NCBI GenBank assembly: GCA_965215765.1
Contig: OZ244118.1
Span: 2,418,001-2,482,000 of the forward strand
Reading direction: 5' to 3'
Source of the DNA: G965212025 sp965215765
GTDB lineage: Bacteria; Pseudomonadota; Gammaproteobacteria; Poriferisulfidales; Oxydemutatoraceae
DNA: 64,000 bases
Part shown: positions 44,352 through 56,200 of the stretch, in pieces
Numbering within the stretch: the first letter of the stretch is position 1
Layout of the letters: the number at the start of each line of letters is the position of its first letter
The notes under the pieces: generated by a model
Databases searched by the model: none
The model's input: the letters and a program-made list of their open reading frames with translations, nothing else
What the model was told of the DNA's origin: nothing
Made by a program: the position numbers and the translations under genes

Positions 44352-44594
44352 TCACTCTCTGATGTCCCAGCACGGCTGTACGCAGGCAGGATACAGAGTT
44401 CGAGTGGCTTCCGGAACATTCCCCCCCTCAAAAAAGGGATGGGACGCGAAGCCTTGTTCTGCCAGAGATTCCTGATCCTGGCCGAAAACGAGTGAGCTTG
44501 ACGTGACGATGGATACACCCACGAGTAGCCACTTCCGCCAACCATGGCTGCCGGAAATCTGTGTATCCGGAAATCTGAAATCTGCTTTTTTCAT
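44352..44594 (-). other. Truncated secretory mini-ORF, B array copy 3
   Basis: 80 codons. Its translation is identical to the copy at 57734-57976 in the C array, including the rare FEGGNVPEATRT variant. Confidence 0.6.
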
Positions 44595-44728
44595 TGTGAA
44601 TGCCTACGAGCCATGCAGGCGGAGAAAAGAGAGCCTGACCACCCTGAGACATAAAATTCCCTGCACCACATTCGCTATCTGTTCTCCATGGCTGACGCAC
44701 TGAGCGATCCTCTGGCTCTGACCTTCAC

Positions 44729-44971
44729 TCACTCTCTGATGTCCCAGCACGGCTGTACGCAGGCAGGATACAGAGTTCGAGTGACTTCCCGGGCATTCCT
44801 CCCCTCAAAAAAGGGATGGGACGCGAAGCCTTGTTCTGCCAGAGATTCCTGATCCTGGCCGAAAATGAGTGAGCTTGACGTGATGATGGATACACCCACG
44901 AGTAGCCACTTCCGCCAACCATGGCTGCCGGAAATCTGTGTATCCGGAAATCTGAAATCTGCTTTTTTCAT
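44729..44971 (-). other. Truncated secretory mini-ORF, B array copy 4 (promoter-proximal)
   Basis: 80 codons ending ACVQPCWDIRE. It is the first ORF a transcript from the upstream region would meet. Confidence 0.6.
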
Positions 44972-45136
44972 TGTGAATGCCTACGAGCCATGCAGGCGGA
45001 GAAAAGAGAGCCTGACCACCCTGAGACATAAAATTCCTTGCACCACATTCGCTATCTGTTCTCCATGGCTGACGCACTGAGCGATCCTCTGGCTCTGACC
45101 TTCACTCACTCTCTGATGTCCCAGCACGGCTGTACG

Positions 45137-45275
45137 CGCCGAAAAATCACTAGTGGGTCAATTGTACAAAATAACGCCCATTTCAGCAAATTATTATAAG
45201 AAGATACCGGCCTCATCCGACCGGAAAACCCCGAAAACAGTACCAAGGTGTGCAGTCTTATTTGTGAGCTTTTTG
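45137..45275 (-). promoter_or_regulatory. Candidate promoter region of the B array and gene B
   Basis: Its sequence is almost the same as 32880-33000 upstream of gene A: minus-strand TATAAT at 45193-45198, then TTGTACAATTGACCCACTAG. It lies outside the 377 bp unit, so the whole array would sit between promoter and gene B. Activity is inferred only from conservation. Confidence 0.35.
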
Positions 45276-45327
45276 GTCTCCAAGGGGGTGAATCAGTGGC
45301 AATAGTCGGCACTGCAACTTCCTGTTT

Positions 45328-46221
45328 TTAACCACGAAAAACGTGAAAGTTGGTATTTGCAATTCGTATGATTTCAGTTTTGTGACAGCTTCCAAAGTTC
45401 ACCAAAAGCCCCAATTCAAGGCCTGTTGTTTTAAGACAATTCAACAGTTGTGCTTCATGCTCATCAACAATGTTTGTCATGGCAGATATAGTCAGGCTTA
45501 TGGACTTGCTTTAAAGGTTCACCCTCTGTGCCTTAAAAGAAGTGCTCCTTATGGGAAACTCCTTCTCCGGACACTCCTGATCCACTGCCTCAAGAAAACC
45601 ACACCTTCATCAGAAAACAAAACCCTTTCGTTTTTTCGGGCTATTAAACTCGTGGTTCATGGTTTCTCTCCAGTTGCCCGGGCTCTTCATCAAAGGAATG
45701 CTCCTTATGGAAAACTCCTTCTCCAGACACTCCTGATGCACTGCCTCAAGGAAAATACACCTCACTTCCCTGAACCGCATGGCATTCATCAGAAAACAAA
45801 ACCTTTTCGCATTTTAGCGGTTATTAAACTCGTGGTTCATAGCTCTCTCGCCAGCTGCCCGGGCTCTTCACCAAAGGAATGCTCGTTATGGAAAACTCCT
45901 TCTCCGGACACTCCTGATGCACTGCCTCAAGGAAACCACACCTCATTTCCCTGAATCGCATGGCATTCATCAGGAAATAAAATTTTTCGTATATTTCGCG
46001 GTTATTAAACTCATGGTTCATAGCTCTCTCGCCAGTTACCCGGGCTCTTCACCAAAGGAATGATCCTTATGGAAAACTCCTTCTCCGGACACTCCTGATG
46101 CACTGCCTCTTAGAAACTCCTTCTCCAAACACTCCTGGCACACTGCCTCAAGTAAGCCACACATTCATCAGAAAACAAAACCTTTTCGCGTTTTTCGCGG
46201 TTGTTAAATTCGTGTATGCCC
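45328..46221. repeat. MITE-like repeat block downstream of giant gene C
   Basis: It begins TTTAACCACGAAAAACGTGA and ends with the inverted counterpart TTCGCGTTTTTCGCGGTTGT next to the gene C stop. Inside, a unit of about 182 bases (CGGGCTCTTCA words near 45679, 45861 and 46042) is repeated, each copy ending in a version of the right inverted repeat. Plus-strand open frames here have no family similarity. Confidence 0.75.
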
Positions 46222-49200
46222 TCAGCGAATCATGCCGCCCAGGAATACCCTCAGGCGCAATTTCTTGACGTGATGCGGACCTGGTCTCGGCGTTGTCGGA
46301 ATCTCGGGATCCCAGTTGATAAATTGACTCACTCCTGGCAGCTCAGCCACGCTGTCCCGGGGGAATGCCCGGACTTCGTACGCGACACCGCCCTGCAACC
46401 CCGTAAACTCCGTCCTGACGGCTCCCCCGGGCGTCGGCATCGCAACAGACTGTTCCTCTATCAGTTCCCCGTATGAAATCAGTTGTACCCGATACCCCAA
46501 GCCGAGCAATATTCCGTCAACCGGGGCTCCGAAATCAGCATGATCCGCAGTGCGTCCGTAGCCATCATTTCCCGAATATTGCAAGTGTACCTGCACACGA
46601 CCATTCGCCTTGTGCATCAGCTGCATGGCCAATGTTCCCTCAAGAACGTCGAGCAAGGTAAATGCTGCAGTGCTCATCGCGCCCGTTCCGGCACGGTTGA
46701 CTGCCCGGAGCGAATAGCGTATCTGCTCTCCTCCTGCGTGCTTCTTGCGCAGCTGCGCCAAGGCATGGCTTGACAACACATAAGAAGCGGCGGTTCCTGC
46801 GACGGGGTGGCTTTTTCCGTCCACAAAAAGTTGGTAGCTGTCTATCGTCGCCCCGTTGCTGCTCGCCGCTTCCCAACTCAGGTTCACCCGATCTGCGGAC
46901 TTCCACCTGGCTCGCAAGCCCGAAGGTCTGCCAGGCACCGCTATGGTGCTGAACGCGCTCCTGTTTTCGGATGCCTGGGCGGGCTCCCCGGCACCCGCCC
47001 GGTTGCGCGCATAGACCTGTAACGAATAGCTTCTCTTCGGCAGCAAGTCGGTGATCTCAATCTCGGTGTCAAAAGCACCTGCCGAGAAAAAGGTCTCGGT
47101 GCTGCGTCCTGCAGCACTCACAACCACCACATAGCCAAAACCGGAGCCTGCAACGCGGTCAGGGGAAGTCGCAAGCGCATCACCCGCCAGGGGAGCGCAA
47201 TCGTCATGTCCCATGATCATCAACACCAGGCGCGCAGTGGTTTGGCCGGGCACCAGCTCCGTTATCGTCGTCGCGCCCGGAAGACCGGGCAAATAGAAAT
47301 GACCGACTGCCGGATAGCCAGCGACATCTCCGCGCACAGCGCGAAGACGGTACGGGTGGGGGCAAGCCCCCTGTCTGTTTTTCCGAAACCCGGCCAGAAA
47401 ATCACCGTTGAAATCAAAAGTCGGTGCTGTGACTTCCCGTATTGTTCCTGCCAGCTCAAGTTCGTAGGAATCAACCGCTGGACTTCCCGCCGCCCAAGTA
47501 AAGCGCAGATGATCCGAAGATTCCCAGCTCACCGCCAAATCAACCGGTGTGGCAGGAATGTCGGCAAGCGCGCGCAGCAAGGGCAACGTGCGGGTATTGC
47601 CAAAATGCCAGGCTCCCGGTTCCCAGCCGGCATAAGTCGTGGCACCTGCGCATCTCTGCCCCGCCGCAGTCGGGCAACGCAGCTGGGTTAAAGTTCGAGG
47701 TGAACTGCTGCCCGTCGAGCCATTGCCCACCAAAGCTGCCTGTGCAGACACGGGTGCGTAACTGCGATCAATCACCGCATCCGGAGCAGAATAACCTGCC
47801 AGACTCCCGGTGCTGCCCGACTCCCCAACAACCCTGTTCACCGCATAGCTGTCCTGAATGCGGCGGATATTGCTTCCGACCAACCCCCCGGTGATGGAGC
47901 GACCCCATACCTCACCGAGTGCATAGCTCGCATGGACAGAACCGGAGTTGATGCCCGCCAGTCCGCCAACACGGCTATCTCCGCTGACCGACACGTCGGC
48001 ATAGCTATAGGCAATGGTGCTTCCGCTGTAGCCGACCAGACCGCCGGCGCGCGAGCCGTCCACAGCAATGGCCGAACCTGTCGCGTAACAGTGCAAAATC
48101 GTGCTTTCCTGGCTATAGCCAACCAGACCGCCAGCATTGTCCCGCCCTTCACCCGAGACGCGCACCGCCGCTTCGGCACTGCTGTACAAAATAGCGGCTC
48201 CCAGAGCCAGACCTGCCAGACCACCGGCAGACTCAAGCGCGCTTACTTGCGAAGCCCTCACCGTGCTGCCCACAACCCGACCTTTTGCTTTCACATAACC
48301 GACCAGACCGCCGACGTACCTGCCCCCGTCAACCTCGGCACTGGCACCACTGCTGATCAGCAACCCTCCGTTGCCACCCGCCAGCCCGCCAATGTTGGCT
48401 CCAGCTCTGTTGCCGGAAACCTGTGCAGATCTCACGACGCTGTTCATGACCGTTCCGTCGTTAAAGCCGACCAGGGCACCGACACTGTTTTTTCCTTTTA
48501 CCCACGCATCAACGAGCACCACCCCTTTGGCGATTCCGTCTTCTGCAAGCCTGGAAAACAGGCCAACCGTATCCGTTTCCGGGCGGTTAATGTACAGAGC
48601 AGAGATTTGCCGCCTTGCCCCGTCGAAAGTGCCTGAAAAAGGCTCTATCGGATGAAAGCCGGCACCGCCTGACCACTCCTGACTCGGGCTGGCGTCAATG
48701 TCTGCCACCTGCACATAGTGAGCGTACAGATCAGAGCGCACATCCTGCAGTTGGCACAGCGTACCAATTTGCCACGGGTTGTCGCCGCTGCCGTCACCCG
48801 ATGTACCCTTCAGGCCTTTGCCGGCGCATTCCGGAAAACGGGTCACCGTCCGGAACGTTGAAGGCGATCCGGTACCCACTGTGTTATGGGCGAAGGCTTC
48901 CAGCCGATATGCAAAGGCACTTTTGAGCCCCGCAAATTCCACCGTGACCGGGTTCAGAGGACTCCCCGGCGGAATGTCGCGTTCTTCAACCAGCTCCCCG
49001 GTCGCATACAGACGTATCCGGTAAGCCAGGTGCAAATCCATGGCTTCCGCTGACGCTGCGTAATCAGCGTCAACCGGCCTGCGGCCATAGCCATCATTGG
49101 CAGGGGCTGTAAAGCTGAGTCTCAGCGTGGAGACCCCCGGCACCACGCGCATATCAGCCGGAGAATCAGGAACATCCAGCAGGCGCACGGAAACACGGGC

Positions 49201-50205
49201 AGCTTCGCCAACACCATAAAGGTTGTAGCCGCGAACCGTTAAAAAGAGCGTATTCCCGCCTTCATGACGGGCGCGCAGCTTCTGCAACCAGTCCGATCCT
49301 CCCGCGTAGTACAACGATGCGGTTTCCTCAGCAGCGAGCGACAGAGCCTCAATCCGGTAAGCGATCAGTTCTCTGGTGTGAAGCGGAGGCTCCCAACGCA
49401 GCAACAAGGAAGACGGGGATTTCCACTGTGCCAGCAGGCGCAAGGGTTTGCCAGGAGTCTCAAAGCCCCGCAGAACCGGCAGCGTCCTGTAATCGCCAAA
49501 GGACCAGGTCTCGGCACTCCAGCCTGAGTATGTTGACCTTCCCGCACACGCCAGGCCGGGGGCAGTGGGGCAACGCAGTTGCTGCAGCGTCCGCAAGAAG
49601 CCTGATCCCTGCCCTGCGTCATCTGCCACAAAAGGCATGCCGCCACCATTGGCGCCATTGCCGCGAGGCAACGCTGCCGCATAGCTGTCGGCAATGCCTC
49701 CCGAACTGCTGCCGGCAAAACTTCCAGGCTGTCCGGCTCCGGATACCGACCCTGCCGCGTAGCTGCGACTGACGGTGCCCTGATTGTCCGCCACAAGACC
49801 CGCGACCAGACCTTCCCCGGTCACAAAAGCTGTTGTGTAACTGTCAGTCACCGAGCCCCGGTTGTCTGCGACCAGACCACCCGCCCGAACTGCTCCTGAC
49901 ACCGAGCCTCCGGCATAGCTTGTATCAATACTCCCGGTTACCAGATTTCTTCCGACCAGGCCACCCGCTACTTGGCCTCCCGGCTCTGCCGTCAGCTGTG
50001 CCGCGCTGCCGCTGATCATGCCTGCGTTGATACCGACGAGTCCTCCCGCCACTTGCCCGCCAAAAAGTGAGCCCGTTGCGCCGCTGTTCACGATCCTTCC
50101 TCCCTCGTTCCTGCCCGCCAGGGCTCCCACGTTGACGCTTCCCCAAAGCTGCGCGTTCACCAGCACGACCTGCTGCAACAGACCGCCCTGAAGCTGCGCA
50201 AACAT
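46222..50205 (-). CDS. Giant protein paralogue C, C-terminal part (after frameshift)
   Basis: 1327 residues that continue paralogue C from inside the module 3 opening (MFAQLQGGLLQQVVLVNAQL) through the module 3 GLUG tract, cap and fibronectin-III-like pair, all of module 4 and the basic C-terminal tail. It has no signal peptide. The ATG at 50205 is an internal Met of the family, not an evident start site. The part is highly similar to A, B and D. Confidence 0.75.
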   Translation of the reverse strand: MFAQLQGGLLQQVVLVNAQLWGSVNVGALAGRNEGGRIVNSGATGSLFGGQVAGGLVGINAGMISGSAAQLTAEPGGQVAGGLVGRNLVTGSIDTSYAGGSVSGAVRAGGLVADNRGSVTDSYTTAFVTGEGLVAGLVADNQGTVSRSYAAGSVSGAGQPGSFAGSSSGGIADSYAAALPRGNGANGGGMPFVADDAGQGSGFLRTLQQLRCPTAPGLACAGRSTYSGWSAETWSFGDYRTLPVLRGFETPGKPLRLLAQWKSPSSLLLRWEPPLHTRELIAYRIEALSLAAEETASLYYAGGSDWLQKLRARHEGGNTLFLTVRGYNLYGVGEAARVSVRLLDVPDSPADMRVVPGVSTLRLSFTAPANDGYGRRPVDADYAASAEAMDLHLAYRIRLYATGELVEERDIPPGSPLNPVTVEFAGLKSAFAYRLEAFAHNTVGTGSPSTFRTVTRFPECAGKGLKGTSGDGSGDNPWQIGTLCQLQDVRSDLYAHYVQVADIDASPSQEWSGGAGFHPIEPFSGTFDGARRQISALYINRPETDTVGLFSRLAEDGIAKGVVLVDAWVKGKNSVGALVGFNDGTVMNSVVRSAQVSGNRAGANIGGLAGGNGGLLISSGASAEVDGGRYVGGLVGYVKAKGRVVGSTVRASQVSALESAGGLAGLALGAAILYSSAEAAVRVSGEGRDNAGGLVGYSQESTILHCYATGSAIAVDGSRAGGLVGYSGSTIAYSYADVSVSGDSRVGGLAGINSGSVHASYALGEVWGRSITGGLVGSNIRRIQDSYAVNRVVGESGSTGSLAGYSAPDAVIDRSYAPVSAQAALVGNGSTGSSSPRTLTQLRCPTAAGQRCAGATTYAGWEPGAWHFGNTRTLPLLRALADIPATPVDLAVSWESSDHLRFTWAAGSPAVDSYELELAGTIREVTAPTFDFNGDFLAGFRKNRQGACPHPYRLRAVRGDVAGYPAVGHFYLPGLPGATTITELVPGQTTARLVLMIMGHDDCAPLAGDALATSPDRVAGSGFGYVVVVSAAGRSTETFFSAGAFDTEIEITDLLPKRSYSLQVYARNRAGAGEPAQASENRSAFSTIAVPGRPSGLRARWKSADRVNLSWEAASSNGATIDSYQLFVDGKSHPVAGTAASYVLSSHALAQLRKKHAGGEQIRYSLRAVNRAGTGAMSTAAFTLLDVLEGTLAMQLMHKANGRVQVHLQYSGNDGYGRTADHADFGAPVDGILLGLGYRVQLISYGELIEEQSVAMPTPGGAVRTEFTGLQGGVAYEVRAFPRDSVAELPGVSQFINWDPEIPTTPRPGPHHVKKLRLRVFLGGMIR

Positions 50206-53200
50206 GCCGACATCTTCCAGTCGTCTCAGAGCGCACCCTTAAATGGAAAATCTGATAACCGGCACCATCAAAGGAACCGGAAAAATCAGCAATCGGCGCA
50301 AAGCCTTCTCCGGCTCGCCAGTCCCGGGATGGACCTGCCTCAATATCGCTTGCCAGCCGGTAGTGGGCTACAGGAACAGAGCGAATGTCCTGCAATTGGC
50401 ACAGCGTGGCAATCTGCCAGGGATCGTCCTCGCTGCCCGAGCCGCCCGAACCGCCTGCCGACATCAGGGCTTCCCCGTCGCACTGCCAGGGACGGGTAAA
50501 TGCCGACAGGGAAAATGACGACCCTTCTCCAACATTGTTATAGGGTGTTGCCTCCACTTCATAGCGACTATTGCTTGCCAGACCCGAAAATTCCACAACT
50601 GCAGATGTTTCGCCGGCTGTGTGCGCACGCTCCCGCTCCTGCACCAGTTCTCCCCCGGCGTACAACCGTACCCGGTAGCCCAGACCTGCGGAAACCCCGA
50701 CACTCGTATATCCGTAAGCCGGGTCTTCCGGTGATTGGCCGTAGCCGTCGTCAGCCGGAGCCAGAAGCAACACCTGCAGCGAAAATGCCTGCGCCGATGC
50801 CCGAAGGTCTGTCAATTCGCCTGGGGCTCTCAGCAGCCTGATCGCAACCGTTGTCGCTTCACTCATGCCATGACGGTTATATCCACGTACGCTGACTTGC
50901 AAGGTACTGCCCCTATATTCGGAACGGAGGTTTTGCACCAGGCGCCTGCCGAACGTAAAAGATGCGGACTCCGTTTCCAGGGAACGCCCTGCCACCTCCA
51001 CCCAATAGCCGGCATTCAGGCTTCCTGTTTTTGCAACTGTCCAGCTCAGTTCCAGATCACCTTCCAGGTTCCATTTCGCCTGCAGGCGCGAAGGGGGAGC
51101 AGGTGGCACTGCTCGCAGGGCGCGATGAACCGGAAGCGTCTGCTCGTCCCCGAAATACCAGATTTTGGTGCTCCACCCGGAGTAGCTGACTGCTCCCTGG
51201 CACGTGTCTCCCGGCAAAAGGGGACACTGCAGTTGCGCCAGCGTACGGGAAAAGTTGTTTTCTGTGGCATCCTCTTCCCCGCTGCCCACGAGTTCCAGCG
51301 CACTGCTGCCGACACCCTGCTCCAAGGCGTAATTCTCAGCCATATCGGTGTTTTCGGAATGTCCCACCAGCATGCCCGCCTGATTATTCCCGTTAACCAG
51401 ACCAGCCGCATAACTGTTCACAATCCTGATGTTGTTGTCGGTGCTGCGCTCACTGTTTCCCGCCAGCCCGCCTATCTGCGCTTTCCCGCTCACCGAACCG
51501 GTCGCATAACTGTCGACAATCGAGCTGTTCCTGCTTTCTCCCGCCAAGCCGCCCACCTGCTCATTTCCGCTGACCGCTCCGGTCGCATGGCTCCTGATGA
51601 TTGACCCTGAGCTGAGGCCCACCAGACCTCCCACACGATTCCCCGCGCTGGTAACCGTGCTGTCCGAGTGGCTGTCAACTATGGAACTGGAATTGTGGTT
51701 ACCCGCCAGCCCGCCCACATCTTCTACCCCGCTGACCGCTCCCGTCGAATAAGAGCCGCTTATAAAGCCATAGTTGGAACCTGCCAGCCCGCCCACAGAA
51801 TGATGCCCGCTCACCGTTGACTGCACATGGCTGTGATAGATCGGAGCCTGATTGAGCCCTACCAGTCCACCAACATTGTTTGTGCCGCTCACACCTCCTC
51901 TCGCGTGCGAACTGCGTATCCTCGCACCCGGGAAGTTTTTGCCCACAAGTCCGCCTATTGCGTGGCCGTGCCCCTGGGAATCAGTTGTTCCGGCAACGGT
52001 GGACTCCGAATGGCTGAGCTTGATCAAGCCATGATTCTCACCTGCCACTCCTCCCACACGTCTCCGACCGCCTATCAGCCCCGTCACCGTGCTGCCCTTG
52101 ATGCTTCCATTTGCCGCAACACTTCCTGCCAGGGCTCCTGTTGCATCTCTGCCCCGCACCGTGACATTTACCAGAGCCAGCCTTTGCAGGGCACCACCGC
52201 TGAGCTTCCCGAACAGCCCGACATGATCCGTTTGCCCAGGATTGATCAAAAGACTCAGAATGCTGTGACCACTCCCGTCCAGAGAACCGGAAAAAAATTC
52301 AATCGGTGAGAAGCCCTTTCCGTCCCGCCACTCGTGGCTTTGCTTCGCGTCTATGTCGTTTGCCAGCCGATAATGCGCTGCCGTGTCGTAACGTATTTCC
52401 TGCAACTGGCAAAGTGAGCCAATCTGCCAGGGGTCATCCTCACTGCCAGAACCTGCTGCTGTTATCATCGCTGCCCATGGACACGCCTCAACGTAGGTGA
52501 AAACCGGTGCTACCTCCGTTGGGCCTGCGCCCGCCTTGTTTTCGGCAAACACCCTGACTTCGTACCTGGAACCACCTTCCAGACCTGAAAATTCCACTAC
52601 GGTCGAACTTGACCATTCCTGCTGTGTCATGCGCCGCTCTTCTTTCAACAGGCCTTTTGAGAACAGTTGCACGTGGTATGCGAGATCCGGGGCAACTCCA
52701 CCTGCCGGTTCCCCGTATGCGCTGCTGCCCGGTGCACGTCCGTAGCCATCAGCAGCAGCCTCGGTAATGGTGACCTGTATTGTTGACAGCCCCGAAGCTG
52801 TCTGAGTCCCCACCTCCCCCGGAACTTTCATCAAATGGAAACTTCCCGACGCTGCATCTCCCGCAACGCCTCGTGCTACGCCGCGTATGGAATAGTGGAT
52901 TTCACTGCCGCTGGCGTAACGCTCACGCAATTCAGCCATCAATGAGCCGCCAAGCGCGAAATGGAATACCTTGGTGTCTCGAATGATTCCGCCCACCTCA
53001 AGCTCGTAGAAATTCACGGCAACTCCTTGATGCTCCCACTGCAGCGTCAATCCACCCGTCGAATCCCGGCTTTCCCGGACTGCATGCGGGGCAACGGGAA
53101 CATCCGTAACTGTCCGGAGCACGGGCAGTACACGAGAGTTCCCGAAATGCCAAATTCGCGTATCCCAACCCAGATACACGCCAGCTGCCCGGCAAAGATT

Positions 53201-56200
53201 GACGGGCAATATTGAACACTTCATCTGCTCCACGGTGCGCAAATCACTGCCCTGTACTGCACCGTTATCCTCGCCCACAAGGCTGTCCCCGTCCCCCCCC
53301 TTGCTGGCATAGCTGCGGGCTATCGTGCCACTGTTGACTCCGACCAGCCTGCCCGGCAAATCAGTTCCGCCTACAGCACCAGTGCTATAGGCACTTCTGA
53401 CCGTACCGCTGTTTTCGCCGACCAGCCCACCTGTCTGACTGTCTCCGGTCACTGCGCCTCGTGCATAACTGTTACCAATGCTTCCTTTGTTATCGCCGAC
53501 CAGACCGCCGACTTGATCCTTCCCGCTCACACGTACTTCCTGGCGTGTATGGCTATTCACAATCCTGGCGTTGTCCCCGTTCACACCCACCAGACCACCT
53601 GTCTGACTGTCTCCGATCACTGCGCCTTGTGCGTAGCTGTCACTGACGCTTCCTTTGTTATCGCCGACCAGACCACCTGTCTGACTGTCTCCGATCACTG
53701 CGCCTTGTGCGTAGCTGTCACTGATGCTTCCTTTGTTTTCGCCGACCAGACCGCCGACTTGATCCTTCCCGCTCACACGTACTTCCTGGCGTGTATGGCT
53801 ATTCACGATATTGGCGTTGCTTTCGTTCACACCCACCAGACCACCCACCTGACTGTCTCCGGACACTGAGCCTCTTCGTGCGTAGTTGTTGCTGATGCTT
53901 CCTGCGTTTCTGCCGACCAGACCCCCAACCTGGTTCTTTCCAGTCACACGTGCATTCCCGCCTGTATGGCTATTCACGATCCTGGCGTTGCCCTCACTCA
54001 CACCCACCAGACCGCCCACCTGGCTGTCTCCGGACACCGTAGAAAACCCGATGCTGTTGCTGATGCTTCCTCTGTTTTCGCCGACCAGACCCCCGACCTT
54101 GTTCTTTCCACGTACTTCCTTGTATGCACGGCCATACACGATGCCGGCTTCGTTCACACCCACCAAGCCCCCAATCCCGGGGGCTGCTCCGACAACCTTG
54201 CTATTCGTGTGGCTGTAACTGATGGTGCCGCCAAGGTGCCAACCCACCAGACCACCCACGTAGCCCACTTCGGTGCTAGCCCCGGTCACATCTCCAGTCG
54301 CATCGCTGGAAGTAACCGAACCCCTGTTTTTGCCCACCAGACCTCCGACTTGATTGCCTCCTGTTACTGCCCCCCTCGCATGACTGCCCACAATCGTGCC
54401 ACCGTCATTCTGACCCACCAGCCCGCCGGCAACCCATGTGACGCTAGAGTTCTCCCCAACCCTTACCGTCGCCGTGCTGTTGCGAATGACACCGCCCTGA
54501 TTCAGGCCAACCAGCCCACCGATGGTTCTGTACCCGTCAACCTTGCCATCAACCTCGCTGTCCTCAATCGTCCCTTGATTGTTCAGCCCAACCAGAGAAC
54601 CGACATTCACTCCGCCTTCCGTCAAAAAACCCACCAGCTTCACACGCTTCAGCAAGCCACCCTGCAGCTCGCCAAACAGCCCTATATTCTTGAATGCTTC
54701 GTCTGCTACGTTGATCTTCAAAGTGGAAATTTGGTAACCGTTGCCATCGTAAGTGCCAGAAAAATCCTTGATCGGTGTAAAACCGTTTTTCCAGCCATGC
54801 GTCATCGTCGATGCGTCTATATCTTTGATCTGGATGTAGTGCGACTGGGGCGATGTTTCCATGTCGCGCAAATGGCATGCGTTTTCTACTTGGTAGGGAT
54901 CAGTTTCAGTTCCGGAACCCGCCATGGCCTGCGAATTTATAGCGCACGCCTGATCTGGATCCATGTAGGGAAATTGGCTGCCATTGTAATAGGTGTCTCC
55001 GTAATTGAGAATGTTGAAGGCTCTTTCGTTCGCGTAAATCCCTCCCATCCCGTAATACCATGAGGTGCATTCCCGACCCTTTCCCGGATTGGCATTCAGA
55101 ACCCCTATCATCATGTCGGTTTCTTTATAAAACGCGGATGAACCGGACGCTCCATACGTAGGAGAGATGCCCTTATACGTTAAATCCAAAAACCCGCAAA
55201 TCGCTCCTTCGCAGAAAGGCGGGTCGCCTCTCTTGCCGCCGACGTGGTAGAGTGAGCCGTCATTCGTTGCCACTGCACTTTCAAACTCATTCCACTGCTG
55301 AGGCTTGGAGCCGGAGTGGTGTACGGAGTAACCACTGAAAGTGTTGCTGGTGCGGGTCATCCACCCCAGCAATTTATAATTTCCGTGTCCGATAAACGAC
55401 CCGGTAAGACGTATAATCGCCCAATCACCACCCTCGTCTCCCGGCTCTCTTGCCTTTCCTGCCACGTATCTCGCGCCAAAGGCAAGGGAATTGCCAAGAA
55501 GACCGATGAAGCGCGGCAAAAACGGTTTGTCCACAGCGTCAGCGTCCACTTCAGTGAAAAGGTGAAACGCTGTCAGAATGTAGGGGGCTCCATCACCTGA
55601 CTTGTTCTTTATAAAACTCCCAGTCGCGCAGGCAAGTGGGCGGCAGATGCTTACGACACCTTTGGATCCATTCTGCACGTAAGCCGGGCTGTCGCCGTCT
55701 ACATAGGTATTGTTATCGTAAAAAGGATCGATGCTTGCGCGCTCGCAACTGCCGGCTTGTCTCCGAGGCACCAGGTTCCTGACTCCCTCTCCGTATAAAA
55801 CTCCGTTGTTATCCTTGAATGTGTGGCTCACTTTTTCGACCGAAAAAGGAAAATCGCCTGGCTCCAGGTGGTAACTGTCCGGAACCCAAAACTCTATGAC
55901 AACGGTGTCACCAGACACCGGGAACGCCACAAAGCTGCCATCATTACGTGACAAGCCGCGGCCCGTGTACTCTACGAGCTCTTCATTGCTGTCTCCGGCG
56001 GGGGCATAGACATTCACCGACATGCCCGGGTCAAGGGGAAAACCAGAAAAATATAACCACAGCCGCAGGGCAGACGGAGAGCGAATCTGCGCCTGCCAGA
56101 CATCAAGGCCGTCTTCCTGTTTGACCAACGCCCAGTTGGAACGCCTTAACCGGACGTCCCGGGCAATGCTGGTGTAGTTGACCGTTGTCGCACGAAGCAG

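Larger units (their letters stand above)
43254..45136 (-). repeat. 377 bp tandem array of the giant gene 5' end, upstream of B
   Basis: There are five units counting the one in gene B itself. Start codons lie at 43464, 43840, 44217, 44594 and 44971, spaced 376-377 bases. A unit holds about 155 bases of leader, the start codon and the first 70 or so codons (signal peptide and start of the pro-region). The break joins CTGTATCCTGC inside the gene to GCGTACAGCCGTGCTGGG in the leader, at a short GCGC.CAGC-like match. Only the leader, not the candidate -10 further upstream, lies inside the unit. Confidence 0.95.

Noticed and set aside
43465..45136. CRISPR array, because of regular repeats of similar size
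   Set aside because: The repeat units are 377 bases, contiguous without unique spacers, and contain the 5' end of the downstream gene. No cas genes are present.
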